Numbered from the stretch's first letter, positions 33,820 through 44,547 are shown. The stretch: 64,000 nucleotides of DNA from an uncultured Tenacibaculum sp. (GCF_947494125.1 NZ_CANLTU010000005.1:62001-126000); one strand, 5' to 3'. Program-made: numbers and translations. Notes: generated by a model not told the origin, from the sequence alone.

Positions 33820-34593
33820 ATGGTTGATAACAAAAATTTAAACCAATCTATTATAAAAGCTTTTATTCTTTTAGACGCTTTTACTAATGATAAAAAAGAA
33901 TGGGGTGTTCGTGAGTTAGCGAATAAAACTGGCTATAATAAAAGCACAGTATATAGGCTTCTAAGTACTTTGGTTTCTTTAAATGTCATTCATCAAAATG
34001 AAAACGAAAAATACCGCTTAGGAAGTAAACTTTTTGAACTTGGTAATCGTGTTTCTTTATACCAATCATTAATTACAGTTACTAATCAACCTATAAAAAA
34101 TGTTGCTTTAGAAATTCAAGAAACTGTCTTACTGGGTGCTTTAAAAGAGCAGCAAGTTTTTTACCTCAATAAAGCCGACAGCTTACAAGGCTTAAAAATT
34201 AGCACCTCTATTGGTTCTTACCAACCAATTCATGCTACTGCTTCTGGGAAATTACTTTTAGCTTTTTCTTCAGTTAACACGCAAGAAAATTATTTAAAAA
34301 ACAACTCCCTAACTGCTTTCACCCAAAATACAATTACAAAAAAAAACGAATTAAAAAGTAAATTACAGATTATTAAAAATCAAAAATATGCTTTAGATTT
34401 AGAAGAATTCGAATTAGGCTTAATTTGCATAGCCATCCCAATCTTTAATAAAAAAGGAAACGCTATAGCTAGCATTAGTGCTTCAGGTCCTTCTAGTAGA
34501 TTTAGACTTGAAAATGTACAGAATTACATTTCTATTTTACAAAAAGGAGCTCATTCAATTGAAAACTCTTTGCAAGATTTTGATTCTTTATAA
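33820..34593 (+). CDS. IclR-family transcriptional regulator of the kynurenine operon
   Basis: A 257-residue regulator. The N-terminal winged helix is at about 15-70 (KEWGVRELANKTGYNKSTVYRLL, with LGSKLFELG after it) and the IclR effector domain at about 85-250 (ATASGKLLLAF, then LEEFELGLICIAIPIF and ASISASGPSSRF). The start is taken at MVDNKNLNQS (33820); a longer frame from 33763 runs back into the palindrome and is less likely. It is divergent from kynU and is the natural local regulator; the effector, perhaps kynurenine or a downstream metabolite, is not known. Confidence 0.9.
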   Translation: MVDNKNLNQSIIKAFILLDAFTNDKKEWGVRELANKTGYNKSTVYRLLSTLVSLNVIHQNENEKYRLGSKLFELGNRVSLYQSLITVTNQPIKNVALEIQETVLLGALKEQQVFYLNKADSLQGLKISTSIGSYQPIHATASGKLLLAFSSVNTQENYLKNNSLTAFTQNTITKKNELKSKLQIIKNQKYALDLEEFELGLICIAIPIFNKKGNAIASISASGPSSRFRLENVQNYISILQKGAHSIENSLQDFDSL

Positions 34594-34594
34594 A

Positions 34595-34624
34595 AAAAGC
34601 CTTGCGAAACTTCACAAGGCTTTT
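34595..34624. terminator. Terminator between the IclR gene and serA
   Basis: Stem AAAAGCCTTG / CAAGGCTTTT with a 10-base loop, followed by T and preceded by A residues, between convergent genes, so it may act in both directions. Confidence 0.8.
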
Positions 34625-34645
34625 CATTTAAAATAATTTTGTTTT

Positions 34646-36538
34646 TTAATATAGCACTCTAAATTTAATAGTACCGTCTACTTTACGAAGTTTTGCTATC
34701 ACTTCTTCATTATATTCTTTGTCTACATCAGTAATAACATATCCTACTTTAGAATCTGTAGATAAATATTGCCCTGTAATATTTAACTCATATTTTGCTA
34801 ATACTTTATTAATTTTTGCCATTATCCCAGGAACATTCTTGTGAATATGCAAAAATCGGTGTGCATTTGTTTGCCGTGGCAATCTAATATTCGGAAAGTT
34901 AACTGCATCTACAGTATTTCCTGAATTAATATATGCCATAATTTTACTAGGTACAAAATCAGCAATATCTCTTTGTGCCTCTTCTGTACTCCCTCCAACA
35001 TGAGGTGTTAAAATTACATTATCTAAACCTTTTAATTCTGTAAAGAAATCACCATTTTTTCTTGGCTCTTCTGGATACACATCTACAGCTGCTCCTGATA
35101 ATTTACCCGATTTTAATGCCTCCACTAAAGCCTCAATATCAACAACAAAACCTCTAGAAAGATTCACTAAATGAGCTCCATCTTTCATTTGAGCTATCTC
35201 TTCTTTTCCAATATAATTTTTATTCGCTGCATTATCATCTATATGCAATGTAATTACATCGGAAATATTTAATAATTCTTTTAACGTATTAATTCTTGTT
35301 GCATTTCCTAAAGCTAGTTTATCTTCAACATCGTAATAATACACATCCATACCTAAAGCTTCTGCTAAAACAGATAATTGCTTCCCGATATTTCCATACC
35401 CAACAATCCCAAGTTTTTTTCCACGAACCTCTCTTGAACCCTGAGCTGTTTTATTCCATTCCCCATTATGCAATTCTGTACTACGCTGAAAAACACTACG
35501 CATTAACATTATAATTTCTCCTATAGCTAATTCAACTACCGAACGTGTATTACTATACGGTGCGTTAAAAACTACGATTCCATTTTCTTTACAAGCTTCT
35601 AAATCAATTTGCTTAGTTCCAATGCAAAACGCAGAAACAACCATTAATTTTTCAGCAGCTTCAATCACCCGTTTTGTAACCTGAGTTTTTGAACGAATAC
35701 CTAGTACATGAACATCCTGTAACTTCTCAATTAATTCATCTTCTGATAAACTTCTTGACACTGTTTCAACTGTAAAACCATCTCCTGATAATTTTGTGAA
35801 AGCATCTGGATGTACATTCTCTAGTAATAGAATTTTAATTCTATTTTTTGGATATGATATGTTTCTTGGCAATTTATTTACGTATAAAAACTCATCTAAA
35901 TTTGGCGTTACATGATCAGCATTCGCTACTGTCTTATCTCTAGACACATTTTCAGTATAAGCAAAAAACTTATCTGCAACTCCTGCTTCTTTCGTTACCG
36001 CATCACTATAGCCATCTCCAATTACCTGAATTTCTCCTTCTAAATTCAGTTTTTGTAAACACTCTATTTTACCATTGTGTTTTGACAAAGAATTCTCTTT
36101 ATCAAACCCAACAATATTCTCATTTTCATCAAACTGAAAAGTATTTGCAAAAACTCTTTCCGACGGAATGTTATATGCCGCTACTATTGGATCTATAAAC
36201 TCTTTAAACCCTGCTGATATTACATAAATATCATCAGAAAAACTTTCAAAAAATTCTTTATTTCTTTCTATTGAAGAAGAAACATGCTTTTTTAACTCTT
36301 TTATTAATACCGATAAATCAGATTTATTAGCGTTCAATAATTGAATACGTTTTTCTAAAGATTGAGGAAAAGAAATTTCACCATCAATTCCCTGATTGGT
36401 AATCTCCATTATTTCCTGAATGATTTCATTCTTCTTCGGGTTCCCCACTAATGTGATTTCAGCTAAAACATCTAATGCTTCTACTCTTGTTAGAGTGCTA
36501 TCGAAATCGAAAACAAAACTTCGTTTTACTAAGTTCAT
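34646..36538 (-). CDS. serA: Fused phosphoserine phosphatase-phosphoglycerate dehydrogenase
   Basis: Two serine-pathway enzymes in one 630-residue chain. Residues 1-215 are a HAD phosphatase like SerB: DFDST at 11-15 (nucleophile Asp11), SAGF motif II, and GDGYSD motif III/IV near 172. Residues about 232-545 are phosphoglycerate dehydrogenase with GYGNIGKQL (NAD site), the catalytic Arg, Glu and His (DVYPEEP, TPHVGGST), and 555-630 form a C-terminal ACT domain (HIHKNVPGIMAKINKVLA) that usually binds serine. The two steps are not consecutive, since SerC acts between them. Similar fusions exist in flavobacteria. Confidence 0.92.
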   Translation of the reverse strand: MNLVKRSFVFDFDSTLTRVEALDVLAEITLVGNPKKNEIIQEIMEITNQGIDGEISFPQSLEKRIQLLNANKSDLSVLIKELKKHVSSSIERNKEFFESFSDDIYVISAGFKEFIDPIVAAYNIPSERVFANTFQFDENENIVGFDKENSLSKHNGKIECLQKLNLEGEIQVIGDGYSDAVTKEAGVADKFFAYTENVSRDKTVANADHVTPNLDEFLYVNKLPRNISYPKNRIKILLLENVHPDAFTKLSGDGFTVETVSRSLSEDELIEKLQDVHVLGIRSKTQVTKRVIEAAEKLMVVSAFCIGTKQIDLEACKENGIVVFNAPYSNTRSVVELAIGEIIMLMRSVFQRSTELHNGEWNKTAQGSREVRGKKLGIVGYGNIGKQLSVLAEALGMDVYYYDVEDKLALGNATRINTLKELLNISDVITLHIDDNAANKNYIGKEEIAQMKDGAHLVNLSRGFVVDIEALVEALKSGKLSGAAVDVYPEEPRKNGDFFTELKGLDNVILTPHVGGSTEEAQRDIADFVPSKIMAYINSGNTVDAVNFPNIRLPRQTNAHRFLHIHKNVPGIMAKINKVLAKYELNITGQYLSTDSKVGYVITDVDKEYNEEVIAKLRKVDGTIKFRVLY

Positions 36539-36682
36539 GTTACTAATTTTTACTCTTTTGTTATTGTTGTGTTGTTAAGTCAACGAATGTACAAATGATT
36601 GGTAAAAAAAGTATCACAAAATAATAACATTCTCTTATTCAACTATTATTCCTTTTAAAAATGAAGCCAATTCTTTAAAAAA

Positions 36683-37495
36683 CTAAAAAACAGAAAGAAA
36701 AACTAACCAAATAACAGGAATAGCTTCCACTATAAAAGAACTATAGTATTTAGACTGGTTTTCCTTTGCCCATACTAACAATACAAAAAGCATAAAAATT
36801 ATTAGGAAAAAGCTTTTTCTAAAAATAGAATTTCCTGTTATTAAAAACTCCAATAACAAGCATATAACTAACAATACTATTCCTAGTTTTTTTGTGTTTT
36901 TTACACCTATTTTTCTTGGGATAGTTTGTAATGAAATTGCATCATATTTTACATCTCTAATATCAAAAGGTAAAATTAAAACGACTACCAATAAAAATCG
37001 TTGTACTGAGATTAAACCTACAATATTTGAAAATTCAATCTGAGCATCAAAAACTGGAAGAAACACTGTTGCTCCCATCCAAACTAGAGCCACAACTATA
37101 ATTTTTAAATACCCTACACTTCTCAAGTTTTTCTGAAAACCACTTAAAAAAGGAATTGCATATAATAATGTTAAAAGTCCAAAAGGTGAAATCAACAAAA
37201 GGGTCCTTATAGAAAGTTGCCATGCATAATAACACAACAATATAAAACACAGTAAAGAAAAAACCTGAATCACCTTTAAATACGTCGTTAAACTTCTGTG
37301 ATGCAATTTTGCAACGCCTGCATATTTCACAAAATTATACCCCGTAATTGTCCCATAAAACATAAAATAATCGAGAGGTTCGTTATAAGATAAATTAAAA
37401 TATAATTCGGTAATTCTAACAAAAGCATATACCGCTAATGCTACATGAATACTAGAATTAATATAAAAATCGAGTATAATTTTAAAATACTTCAT
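36683..37495 (-). CDS. UbiA-like membrane protein with only one Asp-rich motif
   Basis: A 270-residue membrane protein with seven to nine hydrophobic helices. It resembles UbiA-type prenyltransferases: the second Asp-rich motif is present (LPFDIRDVKYDAISLQTIPR), but the first motif position (GTITGYNFVKYAGVAKLHHR) has no NDxxDxxxD. Without it standard Mg-pyrophosphate binding is unlikely, so it may be inactive or use another mechanism. It is a single gene between serA and gcvP. Confidence 0.6.
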   Translation of the reverse strand: MKYFKIILDFYINSSIHVALAVYAFVRITELYFNLSYNEPLDYFMFYGTITGYNFVKYAGVAKLHHRSLTTYLKVIQVFSLLCFILLCYYAWQLSIRTLLLISPFGLLTLLYAIPFLSGFQKNLRSVGYLKIIVVALVWMGATVFLPVFDAQIEFSNIVGLISVQRFLLVVVLILPFDIRDVKYDAISLQTIPRKIGVKNTKKLGIVLLVICLLLEFLITGNSIFRKSFFLIIFMLFVLLVWAKENQSKYYSSFIVEAIPVIWLVFLSVF

Positions 37496-37592
37496 TACAC
37501 AAAAATAACTTTTCTGTTTACAACCCTAACATTTGGTTAATAAAATATCGTTTTTAACAAAAAATATACATCCAAAAATCATACAATTTCAC

Positions 37593-37600
37593 TATTTTTG
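37593..37600 (+). promoter_or_regulatory. -7 element of the gcvP promoter
   Basis: TATTTTTG matches TAnnTTTG and lies 25 bp before the gcvP ATG. No TTG lies at the usual distance. I see no glycine riboswitch in the short leader (37601-37625). Confidence 0.45.
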
Positions 37601-37625
37601 AGCCACTTAAAAAACAACAACACAA

Positions 37626-40481
37626 ATGAACACTAATTCATTTCAATTAAGACATATTGGTCCTCGTAAAAAAGACCATCAACAAATGCTTTCATCTATT
37701 GGTGTAGAAAGTTTAGATCAACTAATTTATGAAACTATTCCTGACGATATTCGTTTAAAAAACGAATTAGATTTAGATCCTGCAATGAGTGAATATGAAT
37801 ATTTAAATCATGTTAACGAATTAGGTGCTAAAAACAAAGTTTTTAAAAGTTATATTGGTTTAGGATATCATGAAGCAATTGTTCCTAGTGTTATTCAACG
37901 AAATATTTTAGAAAACCCAGGATGGTATACTGCCTATACTCCTTACCAAGCTGAAATTGCACAAGGTCGTTTAGAAGCGCTATTAAATTATCAAACTATG
38001 GTTTGTGATTTAACAGGTATGGAATTAGCGAACGCTTCTTTATTAGATGAAGGAACTGCTGCTGCTGAAGCTATGGCTTTATTATTTGATGTTCGTGAAC
38101 GTTCTCAGAAAAAAGCAGGTGTAAATAAATTCTTTATTTCTGAAGAAATTTTACCTCAAACATTATCAGTATTACAAACTCGTGCTATTCCTATTGGAAT
38201 TGAATTAGTTATTGGAAACCATGAGGATTTTGATTTTTCTGAAGAGTTCTTTGGAGCTATAGTTCAGTACCCTGGAAAACACGGACAAGTTTATGATTAC
38301 ACAACATTTGTTGCTAATTGTAACGCAAACAATATAAAAGTAGCGGTAGCTGCTGATATTTTATCTTTAATAAAACTAAAAGCTCCTGCTGAATTTGGTG
38401 CTGATGTTGTTGTAGGTACAACACAACGTTTTGGAATTCCATTAGGCTATGGTGGACCACACGCTGGTTATTTTGCTACTAAAGAAGCATATAAAAGAAG
38501 TATACCAGGTCGTATTATTGGAGTAACTAAAGACATTGATGGTGGACGTGCTTTACGTATGGCATTACAAACTCGTGAACAACATATTAAACGTGAAAAA
38601 GCAACTTCAAATATTTGTACAGCTCAGGTTTTATTAGCTGTTATGGCTGGTATGTATGCTGTTTACCACGGAAAAGATGGTTTACAATATATTGCTAACA
38701 AAGTACATGCTGCTGCTAATACAGTAGCTACAGCATTAGAAAGCTTAGGTTTCAAACAAAAAAACAGTTCATATTTCGATACTCTTTTAATTGAGGTTGA
38801 AGCTAATAAATTACGTTCTGTTGCTGAAAAAAATGGAGTTAACTTCAATTATATTGATAATAACCATGTTTCTATTTCAATAAATGAAACTGTTAGTTTA
38901 AAAGAAATAAATGCAATTGTTGACTGTTTTGAGCAAGCTTTTAATGTTCAAGATATTACTGTTTCGGAATTTACTTCTTTAGATGTTATTCCTGCAGGTA
39001 TTCAAAGAAATACATCTTTCTTAGACAACGATGTATTTAACACGTATCAATCAGAAACTGAAATGATGCGCTATATTAAAAAATTAGAACGTAAAGATTT
39101 AGCATTAAATCACTCTATGATTTCTTTAGGATCATGTACAATGAAACTGAATGCTGCTTCTGAGATGTTACCGTTAAGTAATCCTCAATGGGGTAATATT
39201 CATCCATTTGTTCCAATAGATCAAGCACAAGGATACCAAGAGGTTTTAACTAATTTAGAAAATCAATTAAATGTAATTACTGGTTTCGCTGGTACTTCTT
39301 TACAACCTAATTCTGGCGCTCAAGGTGAGTTTGCTGGTTTAATGGTTATTCGTGCTTACCACGAATCTAATGAAGACACCCACAGAAACATTTGTTTAAT
39401 TCCTGCATCAGCTCACGGAACAAATCCTGCATCAGCAGTTATGGCTGGTATGAAAGTGGTTGTTACCAAAACTGATGAAAGAGGAAATATCGATGTAGAA
39501 GATTTACGCGCAAAAGCGGAGAAACATAAAGACAATCTTGCTGCTTTAATGGTTACATATCCTTCTACTCATGGAGTGTATGAAAAAGCTATTAAAGAGA
39601 TCACTCAAATTATTCACGATAATGGAGGGCAGGTTTATATGGATGGCGCTAATATGAACGCCCAAGTAGGGTTAACAAATCCAGCTACCATTGGTGCAGA
39701 TGTTTGTCACTTAAACTTACATAAAACTTTTGCCATTCCTCATGGTGGGGGTGGACCTGGTGTTGGACCAATTTGTGTTGCTCCTCAACTAGTACCATTT
39801 TTACCAACAAACCCAATTATTGCTACTGGAGGCGACAATGCTATTACTGCTATTTCAGCTGCTCCTTGGGGATCTGCCTTAGCTTGTTTAATATCTTATG
39901 GATATATTACAATGTTGGGTGCTGACGGTTTAACAAATTCAACTAAAAATGCCATTTTAAATGCCAACTATATGAAAGAGCGTTTAAGTGGACATTTTAG
40001 CACTTTATATACAGGAGAAATGAATCGTGCTGCGCATGAAATGATTTTAGACTGTCGTGAGTTTAAACAAAATGGTGTTGAAGTTGTTGATATTGCAAAA
40101 CGTTTAATGGACTATGGTTTCCATGCTCCTACTGTATCTTTTCCAGTTGCAGGAACTATTATGGTAGAGCCTACCGAAAGTGAAAATGTATCTGAATTAG
40201 ATCGTTTTTGTGATGCACTAATAGCTATTCGTAAAGAAATTAGCGAAGCTGTAAAAGATGACAATAATAATGTCTTAAAAAATGCACCACATACTCAGGA
40301 AATGTTAACTGCTGATGAATGGGATTTACCATACTCTCGTAAACAAGCAGCTTTCCCTTTAGAGTATATTGCTGATAATAAATTTTGGCCTTCAGTTCGT
40401 CGTGTAGACGATGCTTTTGGTGATAGAAACTTAATTTGCTCATGTAATCCTATTGAAGATTATATGGAAGCTGATGTTTAA
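37626..40481 (+). CDS. gcvP: Glycine dehydrogenase (aminomethyl-transferring), P protein
   Basis: PLP-dependent decarboxylase of the glycine cleavage system, passing the aminomethyl group to the lipoyl H protein. The 951 residues are the single-chain form: an N-terminal half with [11 protein letters not shown] and a C-terminal half that carries the PLP-binding Lys in [20 protein letters not shown]. GcvT and GcvH are not adjacent. The gene stands alone with its own promoter and terminator. Confidence 0.98.
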   Translation: MNTNSFQLRHIGPRKKDHQQMLSSIGVESLDQLIYETIPDDIRLKNELDLDPAMSEYEYLNHVNELGAKNKVFKSYIGLGYHEAIVPSVIQRNILENPGWYTAYTPYQAEIAQGRLEALLNYQTMVCDLTGMELANASLLDEGTAAAEAMALLFDVRERSQKKAGVNKFFISEEILPQTLSVLQTRAIPIGIELVIGNHEDFDFSEEFFGAIVQYPGKHGQVYDYTTFVANCNANNIKVAVAADILSLIKLKAPAEFGADVVVGTTQRFGIPLGYGGPHAGYFATKEAYKRSIPGRIIGVTKDIDGGRALRMALQTREQHIKREKATSNICTAQVLLAVMAGMYAVYHGKDGLQYIANKVHAAANTVATALESLGFKQKNSSYFDTLLIEVEANKLRSVAEKNGVNFNYIDNNHVSISINETVSLKEINAIVDCFEQAFNVQDITVSEFTSLDVIPAGIQRNTSFLDNDVFNTYQSETEMMRYIKKLERKDLALNHSMISLGSCTMKLNAASEMLPLSNPQWGNIHPFVPIDQAQGYQEVLTNLENQLNVITGFAGTSLQPNSGAQGEFAGLMVIRAYHESNEDTHRNICLIPASAHGTNPASAVMAGMKVVVTKTDERGNIDVEDLRAKAEKHKDNLAALMVTYPSTHGVYEKAIKEITQIIHDNGGQVYMDGANMNAQVGLTNPATIGADVCHLNLHKTFAIPHGGGGPGVGPICVAPQLVPFLPTNPIIATGGDNAITAISAAPWGSALACLISYGYITMLGADGLTNSTKNAILNANYMKERLSGHFSTLYTGEMNRAAHEMILDCREFKQNGVEVVDIAKRLMDYGFHAPTVSFPVAGTIMVEPTESENVSELDRFCDALIAIRKEISEAVKDDNNNVLKNAPHTQEMLTADEWDLPYSRKQAAFPLEYIADNKFWPSVRRVDDAFGDRNLICSCNPIEDYMEADV

Positions 40482-40496
40482 AACATAAAATTGACA

Positions 40497-40535
40497 AATA
40501 AAAAACCTTGCCTTTGGTGAGGTTTTTTTATTTTA
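40497..40535 (+). terminator. gcvP terminator
   Basis: Stem AAATAAAAAACCTTGCC / GGTGAGGTTTTTTTATTT (one mismatch), loop TTT, followed by T-rich sequence, about 15 bp past the gcvP stop. Confidence 0.8.
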
Positions 40536-40539
40536 ATAA

Positions 40540-40929
<390 letters not shown>

Positions 40930-40936
40930 ACATATT

Positions 40937-41323
40937 ATGAAATGCCCTTGCAACCCTTACATAGATTATAAATTATGTTGCGAAAGAATACATAAAGATA
41001 TTCATTTAGCAAATACTTCTGAACAATTAATGCGATCGAGATATAGTGCTTTTGTATTAGCTAATATTAATTATTTACAAAAGAGTCACCATAGTAAAAC
41101 ACGTCCATCTAATCGAGAGAAAAAAGAAATCTTAGCATGGTCTAGATCAGTTACATGGGTAAAAATAGATGTTTTAAACAGCTCTCTAGGAAATTCTACA
41201 GATTCAACAGGTACAGTAGAATTTAAAGCTTTTTTTATTGAAAATGGCAAGATGGAAGTCATTCATGAAAACTCTAAATTTCTTAGAGAAAATAATCATT
41301 GGGTTTATTTTAAAGCTAATTAA
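40937..41323 (+). CDS. ychJ: YchJ-family protein
   Basis: A 128-residue protein with an N-terminal zinc-binding motif similar to SEC-C (CPCNPYIDYKLCC) and a NTF2-like YchJ domain (LMRSRYSAFVLANINYL, TGTVEFKAFFIENG). The motif CxCxxxxxxxxCC gives the Cys ligands. The cellular function of YchJ is not settled. It is the second gene of a pair and is convergent with yaaA. Confidence 0.85.
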   Translation: MKCPCNPYIDYKLCCERIHKDIHLANTSEQLMRSRYSAFVLANINYLQKSHHSKTRPSNREKKEILAWSRSVTWVKIDVLNSSLGNSTDSTGTVEFKAFFIENGKMEVIHENSKFLRENNHWVYFKAN

Positions 41324-41326
41324 AAT

Positions 41327-42085
41327 TTACCTTGTAAAAACTAATTCAGTTTCTGTTGACATTTCATCAGAAAACCCATAACCACTTACATCAAAACCTT
41401 TAAGTTCTTCTATACTTTTTATATCATTTTCAATAATATAACGCACCATTAAACCTCTAGCCTTTTTAGCAAAAGTCATAATAGTTTTATACTGTCCATT
41501 CTTAAAATCCTTAAAAACAGGAGTTATCATAGGTACTTTTAATGTTTTTTTAGGCAACGCTTTAAAATACTCTGAACTAGCTAAGTTAATGAGCAACTCT
41601 CCTTCTTCTAATTCATCGTTCAAAGAATTCGCCAATGTATCTCCCCAAAACTTATATAAATTCTCTGTTCTCCCTACCTTCAGTCTAGTTCCCATTTCTA
41701 AACGATAAGGCTGAATTAAATCTAATGGTTTCAACAAACCATAAAGACCTGATAATATTCTTAAGTTATTTTGTAAGCTTGGTATTTTATCTTCTTCTAA
41801 AGTTTGCACATCTATTCCTCTAAAAACCTCTCCTGTAAATGCATAGATTGCTTGCTTAGCATTATCTAGAGTAAACGGTGGTAACCATTCTTGATTTCTA
41901 TCATAATTTAAACTAGCTAAATCATTAGAGATCTTCATTAAATCTGCTATTTTTTTTCTTGATAATGTTTTTAGCTTTTTATTTAATTTTACAGATTGCT
42001 CTATAAATCTAGGTTCTGTAAACAAATTTGTATTCGCTTTATTTTCGAAATCTAGCGACTTTGCTGGAGATATAATAATTTTCAT
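41327..42085 (-). CDS. yaaA: Peroxide stress protein YaaA
   Basis: A 252-residue cytosolic protein of the YaaA/DUF328 family. In E. coli it lowers free iron and limits DNA damage under peroxide stress. The signature start MKIIISPAKSLDFE is present, as are the later GLYGLLKPLDLIQPYRLEMGT and SEYFKAL segments. It is monocistronic, convergent with ychJ. Confidence 0.93.
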   Translation of the reverse strand: MKIIISPAKSLDFENKANTNLFTEPRFIEQSVKLNKKLKTLSRKKIADLMKISNDLASLNYDRNQEWLPPFTLDNAKQAIYAFTGEVFRGIDVQTLEEDKIPSLQNNLRILSGLYGLLKPLDLIQPYRLEMGTRLKVGRTENLYKFWGDTLANSLNDELEEGELLINLASSEYFKALPKKTLKVPMITPVFKDFKNGQYKTIMTFAKKARGLMVRYIIENDIKSIEELKGFDVSGYGFSDEMSTETELVFTR

Positions 42086-42184
42086 GTAACAGATTGTTTT
42101 TTGTAAAAATAAAAAGCAATTTCAAAAACCTCAATTACTTTCTGTAATTTATTTTAATAATACTATTGAAAAATATGATACTTG

Positions 42185-42961
42185 CTAAATAACAAGTCCA
42201 TCATAAGACAAAAACACATTTTCAGGCAACTCTTTTTCTACTTCAGCATGCAACCCTAACAACTCGCTAATATGAGTTAAATATGCTTTTTTAGGTTTTA
42301 TATCATCTATAAAAAGCAATGCTTCTTCAAGATTAAAATGTGTTGCATGCACCTCTCTTCTTAACCCCGTAACGATTAACACATCTAAATCTTTTAATTT
42401 TTCTTTTTCTTCTTCTGTAATTGTTTTAATATCCGTTACATAAGCAATATCATTAAAACGATATCCTAAAATAGGCAAACGACCGTGCATTACTTCTACA
42501 GGTGTAACTTTTACTTCATTCAAAAAAAAGCTTTCATTATGAGAAATAGTTGTTGTTGAAACCTTCGGAGCACTTGGATAACGATTTTCAGTTGCGAATA
42601 TATAATCATATCTTTTTTTCAAGACTCCAAAAACTCTTTCTGATGCATATAAAGGCACCTCTCCCATTTGAAAACAATAGGGCCTAATTTCGTCTAAACC
42701 AGCAATATGATCGGCATGTTCGTGCGTAAATAAAATTCCATTTATAGACATAACTTCTTCTCTCATCATTTGTTGACGAAAATCAGGTCCACAATCAATT
42801 ACATAATTAATATCATCCCAAGAAATTAGTATTGAAGATCTTAACCTTCTATCTCTAGGATCTTTTGAAAAGGCTACTGGATGCTTACTTGTTAGCATAG
42901 GAACTCCAGTAGATGTTCCTGTACCTAAAAAAGTTATTTTTAATTGCTTTTTTTTCTCCAT
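42185..42961 (-). CDS. Metallo-beta-lactamase-fold phosphodiesterase (PhnP-like)
   Basis: An MBL-fold hydrolase of 258 residues. The metal motif THEHADH (79-85) is intact, with FLGTGTSTGVPML at the start, DCGPDF near 57-61, and late His and Asp residues (VMHGRLP, VTDIKT, THIS). It resembles PhnP and tRNase Z-like phosphodiesterases, so a cyclic phosphate or similar is a plausible substrate, but nothing here fixes it. The start is taken at MEKKKQL (42961); a GTG at 42970 would add MII. A TATTTTTG lies 8 bp before the ATG. Confidence 0.85.
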   Translation of the reverse strand: MEKKKQLKITFLGTGTSTGVPMLTSKHPVAFSKDPRDRRLRSSILISWDDINYVIDCGPDFRQQMMREEVMSINGILFTHEHADHIAGLDEIRPYCFQMGEVPLYASERVFGVLKKRYDYIFATENRYPSAPKVSTTTISHNESFFLNEVKVTPVEVMHGRLPILGYRFNDIAYVTDIKTITEEEKEKLKDLDVLIVTGLRREVHATHFNLEEALLFIDDIKPKKAYLTHISELLGLHAEVEKELPENVFLSYDGLVI

Positions 42962-42969
42962 TATTATCA

Positions 42970-42977
42970 CAAAAATA
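42970..42977 (-). promoter_or_regulatory. Possible -7 element for the MBL-fold gene
   Basis: TATTTTTG on the minus strand, exact TAnnTTTG, eight bases before the start at 42961. No TTG at 17-23 bp. It would give a leader of only a few bases. Confidence 0.4.
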
Positions 42978-42986
42978 CGACAAAAA

Positions 42987-43018
42987 TTGTCTGATAAATC
43001 CTATTTTCAGTACATTTG
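42987..43018 (+). promoter_or_regulatory. Promoter (TTG, 21 bp, TACATTTG) for the 481-residue protein gene
   Basis: TTG at 42987-42989 and TACATTTG at 43011-43018 with a 21-bp spacer match the Bacteroidota consensus. The start codon ATG is at 43043, so the leader is about 20 bases. It shows that the frame's upstream TTG at 43016 is not the start. Confidence 0.65.
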
Positions 43019-43042
43019 TTATACGTAACAAAAAATAATAGA

Positions 43043-44488
43043 ATGGCAATTACGCTAAAAGGAGATCAGAAAATAAGTACAGTACCAACGACTACAACAA
43101 AAGCTTTAAAAATTAACTTAAATGCTCATATTTATGGAACATTTGCGGAAATTGGAGCTGGTCAAGAAACTGTTCGTAATTTTTTTAGAGCCGGTGGTGC
43201 TTCGGGAACTATTGCAAAAGCAATGAGTGCATATGATAAAGATTTTTCTGATGCTATTTATGGTATAGAAGAAGATAGTAGATATGTTACTGAACCTCGA
43301 TTAAAGAAAATGCTAAAGCATGAAATGGATTTAATTGAAGATCGTCTTGATCGTCAAAAGCATCCTGATAAATTATTTTTTAGTTATGCAAACACCGTTG
43401 CAACTATAAATTTCTCGAAAAAATTTAAAGGCCATGGTTGGATCGGTATCCGTTTTCAGTTAGATCCATTAGAAGATTATAACGAAATTATTTTACACCT
43501 ACGTTTTAAAGAAACAGATGCTCGTCAACAACAAGAAACACTGGGTATTTTAGGTGTTAATTTAGTGTATGGTGCCTATTATTTAAATGACAATCCTAAA
43601 GATTTACTAAAATCTTTTTATGATAATATAGACAGTGATCGTTTAGAAATTGACATGATTAATTTCTCTGGACCTCGTTTTATGTATGTTGACAACCGTT
43701 TAATGAGCTTACAATTAGTTAAAAACGGAATGACAAATGCAGTAATGTTCGGTCCTGATGGAAACAACTTACTACCTGCTCAAGTACTTTACAAAAAGAA
43801 TATTTTAGCGCTTCGTGGTAGTTACCGTCCTGTTACCAAGGTAAACATGGATATGTTTGAAAGATCTAAACAATTATTTTTAGCAGAGAAAAAAGTAAAT
43901 CCTGAGAAAACACAAATTATTTTCGAAATAACATTAAGTAATCTTCGTGCTGAAGGTGAAATTAATGAACGTGATTTCTTAGACAGAGCAGAATTACTGT
44001 GTGCTTTAGGGCAAAATGTAATGATTACTAACTACCAAGAATACTTTAAATTGGTTGAATACTTTAGTGAGTTTACTAAGGAAAGAATGGGATTAGCCAT
44101 GGGTGTTTACAATCTTATTCAAATATTCGACGAAAAATATTATCGTGACTTAAGTGGTGGTATTTTAGAAGCTTTTGGTAAACTATTTTATCGAGATTTA
44201 AAAGTTTATATGTTCCCTTACAAAGATGAAGAAACTGGTGAATATATTACTAGCGATAACTTAAAAGTGCATCCTCGAATGAAAGAATTGTATAAATTCT
44301 TTAAAAACAATGGGAAGCTAAAAGATATTGAGAACTTCGATCCTGAAATTTTGCATATTTTTTCTAGAAAAGTATTGCAGATGATTAAAGATGACGAAGA
44401 AGGATGGGAAGAAATGCTACCTGAAGGAGTTTCTGAAACTATTAAAGAAAAACGTTTATTTGGTTGCTCTAGAAAACGCAAAAAATAA
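43043..44488 (+). CDS. Conserved cytosolic protein of unknown function (481 aa)
   Basis: I do not recognise a function. From MAITLKGDQK the protein is 481 residues, soluble and without signal peptide. It has a segment GTFAEIGAGQETVRNFFRAGG near residue 30 and LRFKETDARQQQETLGILGVNLVYGAYYL near 160. From memory, close homologues occur through the Bacteroidota and are often labelled TonB-dependent receptor or nicotinate-nucleotide adenylyltransferase, but this sequence has neither a plug/barrel nor an HxGH motif, so those names look wrong. It ends with a basic tail (CSRKRKK). It is monocistronic with a good promoter. Confidence 0.75.
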   Translation: MAITLKGDQKISTVPTTTTKALKINLNAHIYGTFAEIGAGQETVRNFFRAGGASGTIAKAMSAYDKDFSDAIYGIEEDSRYVTEPRLKKMLKHEMDLIEDRLDRQKHPDKLFFSYANTVATINFSKKFKGHGWIGIRFQLDPLEDYNEIILHLRFKETDARQQQETLGILGVNLVYGAYYLNDNPKDLLKSFYDNIDSDRLEIDMINFSGPRFMYVDNRLMSLQLVKNGMTNAVMFGPDGNNLLPAQVLYKKNILALRGSYRPVTKVNMDMFERSKQLFLAEKKVNPEKTQIIFEITLSNLRAEGEINERDFLDRAELLCALGQNVMITNYQEYFKLVEYFSEFTKERMGLAMGVYNLIQIFDEKYYRDLSGGILEAFGKLFYRDLKVYMFPYKDEETGEYITSDNLKVHPRMKELYKFFKNNGKLKDIENFDPEILHIFSRKVLQMIKDDEEGWEEMLPEGVSETIKEKRLFGCSRKRKK

Positions 44489-44547
44489 TTTTATTATCTT
44501 TTTAAACCTTTTATTATCTTTAAAGTCTAACAGCTAAACAAATTTAG

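Noticed and set aside
34888..34901. Single TTCGGAA word inside serA as a third LytTR site
   Set aside because: There is no second half-site 21 bp away and it lies within coding sequence.
43016..43042. TTG start for the 481-residue protein
   Set aside because: The TTG lies within the TACATTTG promoter element; the ATG at 43043 fits better.
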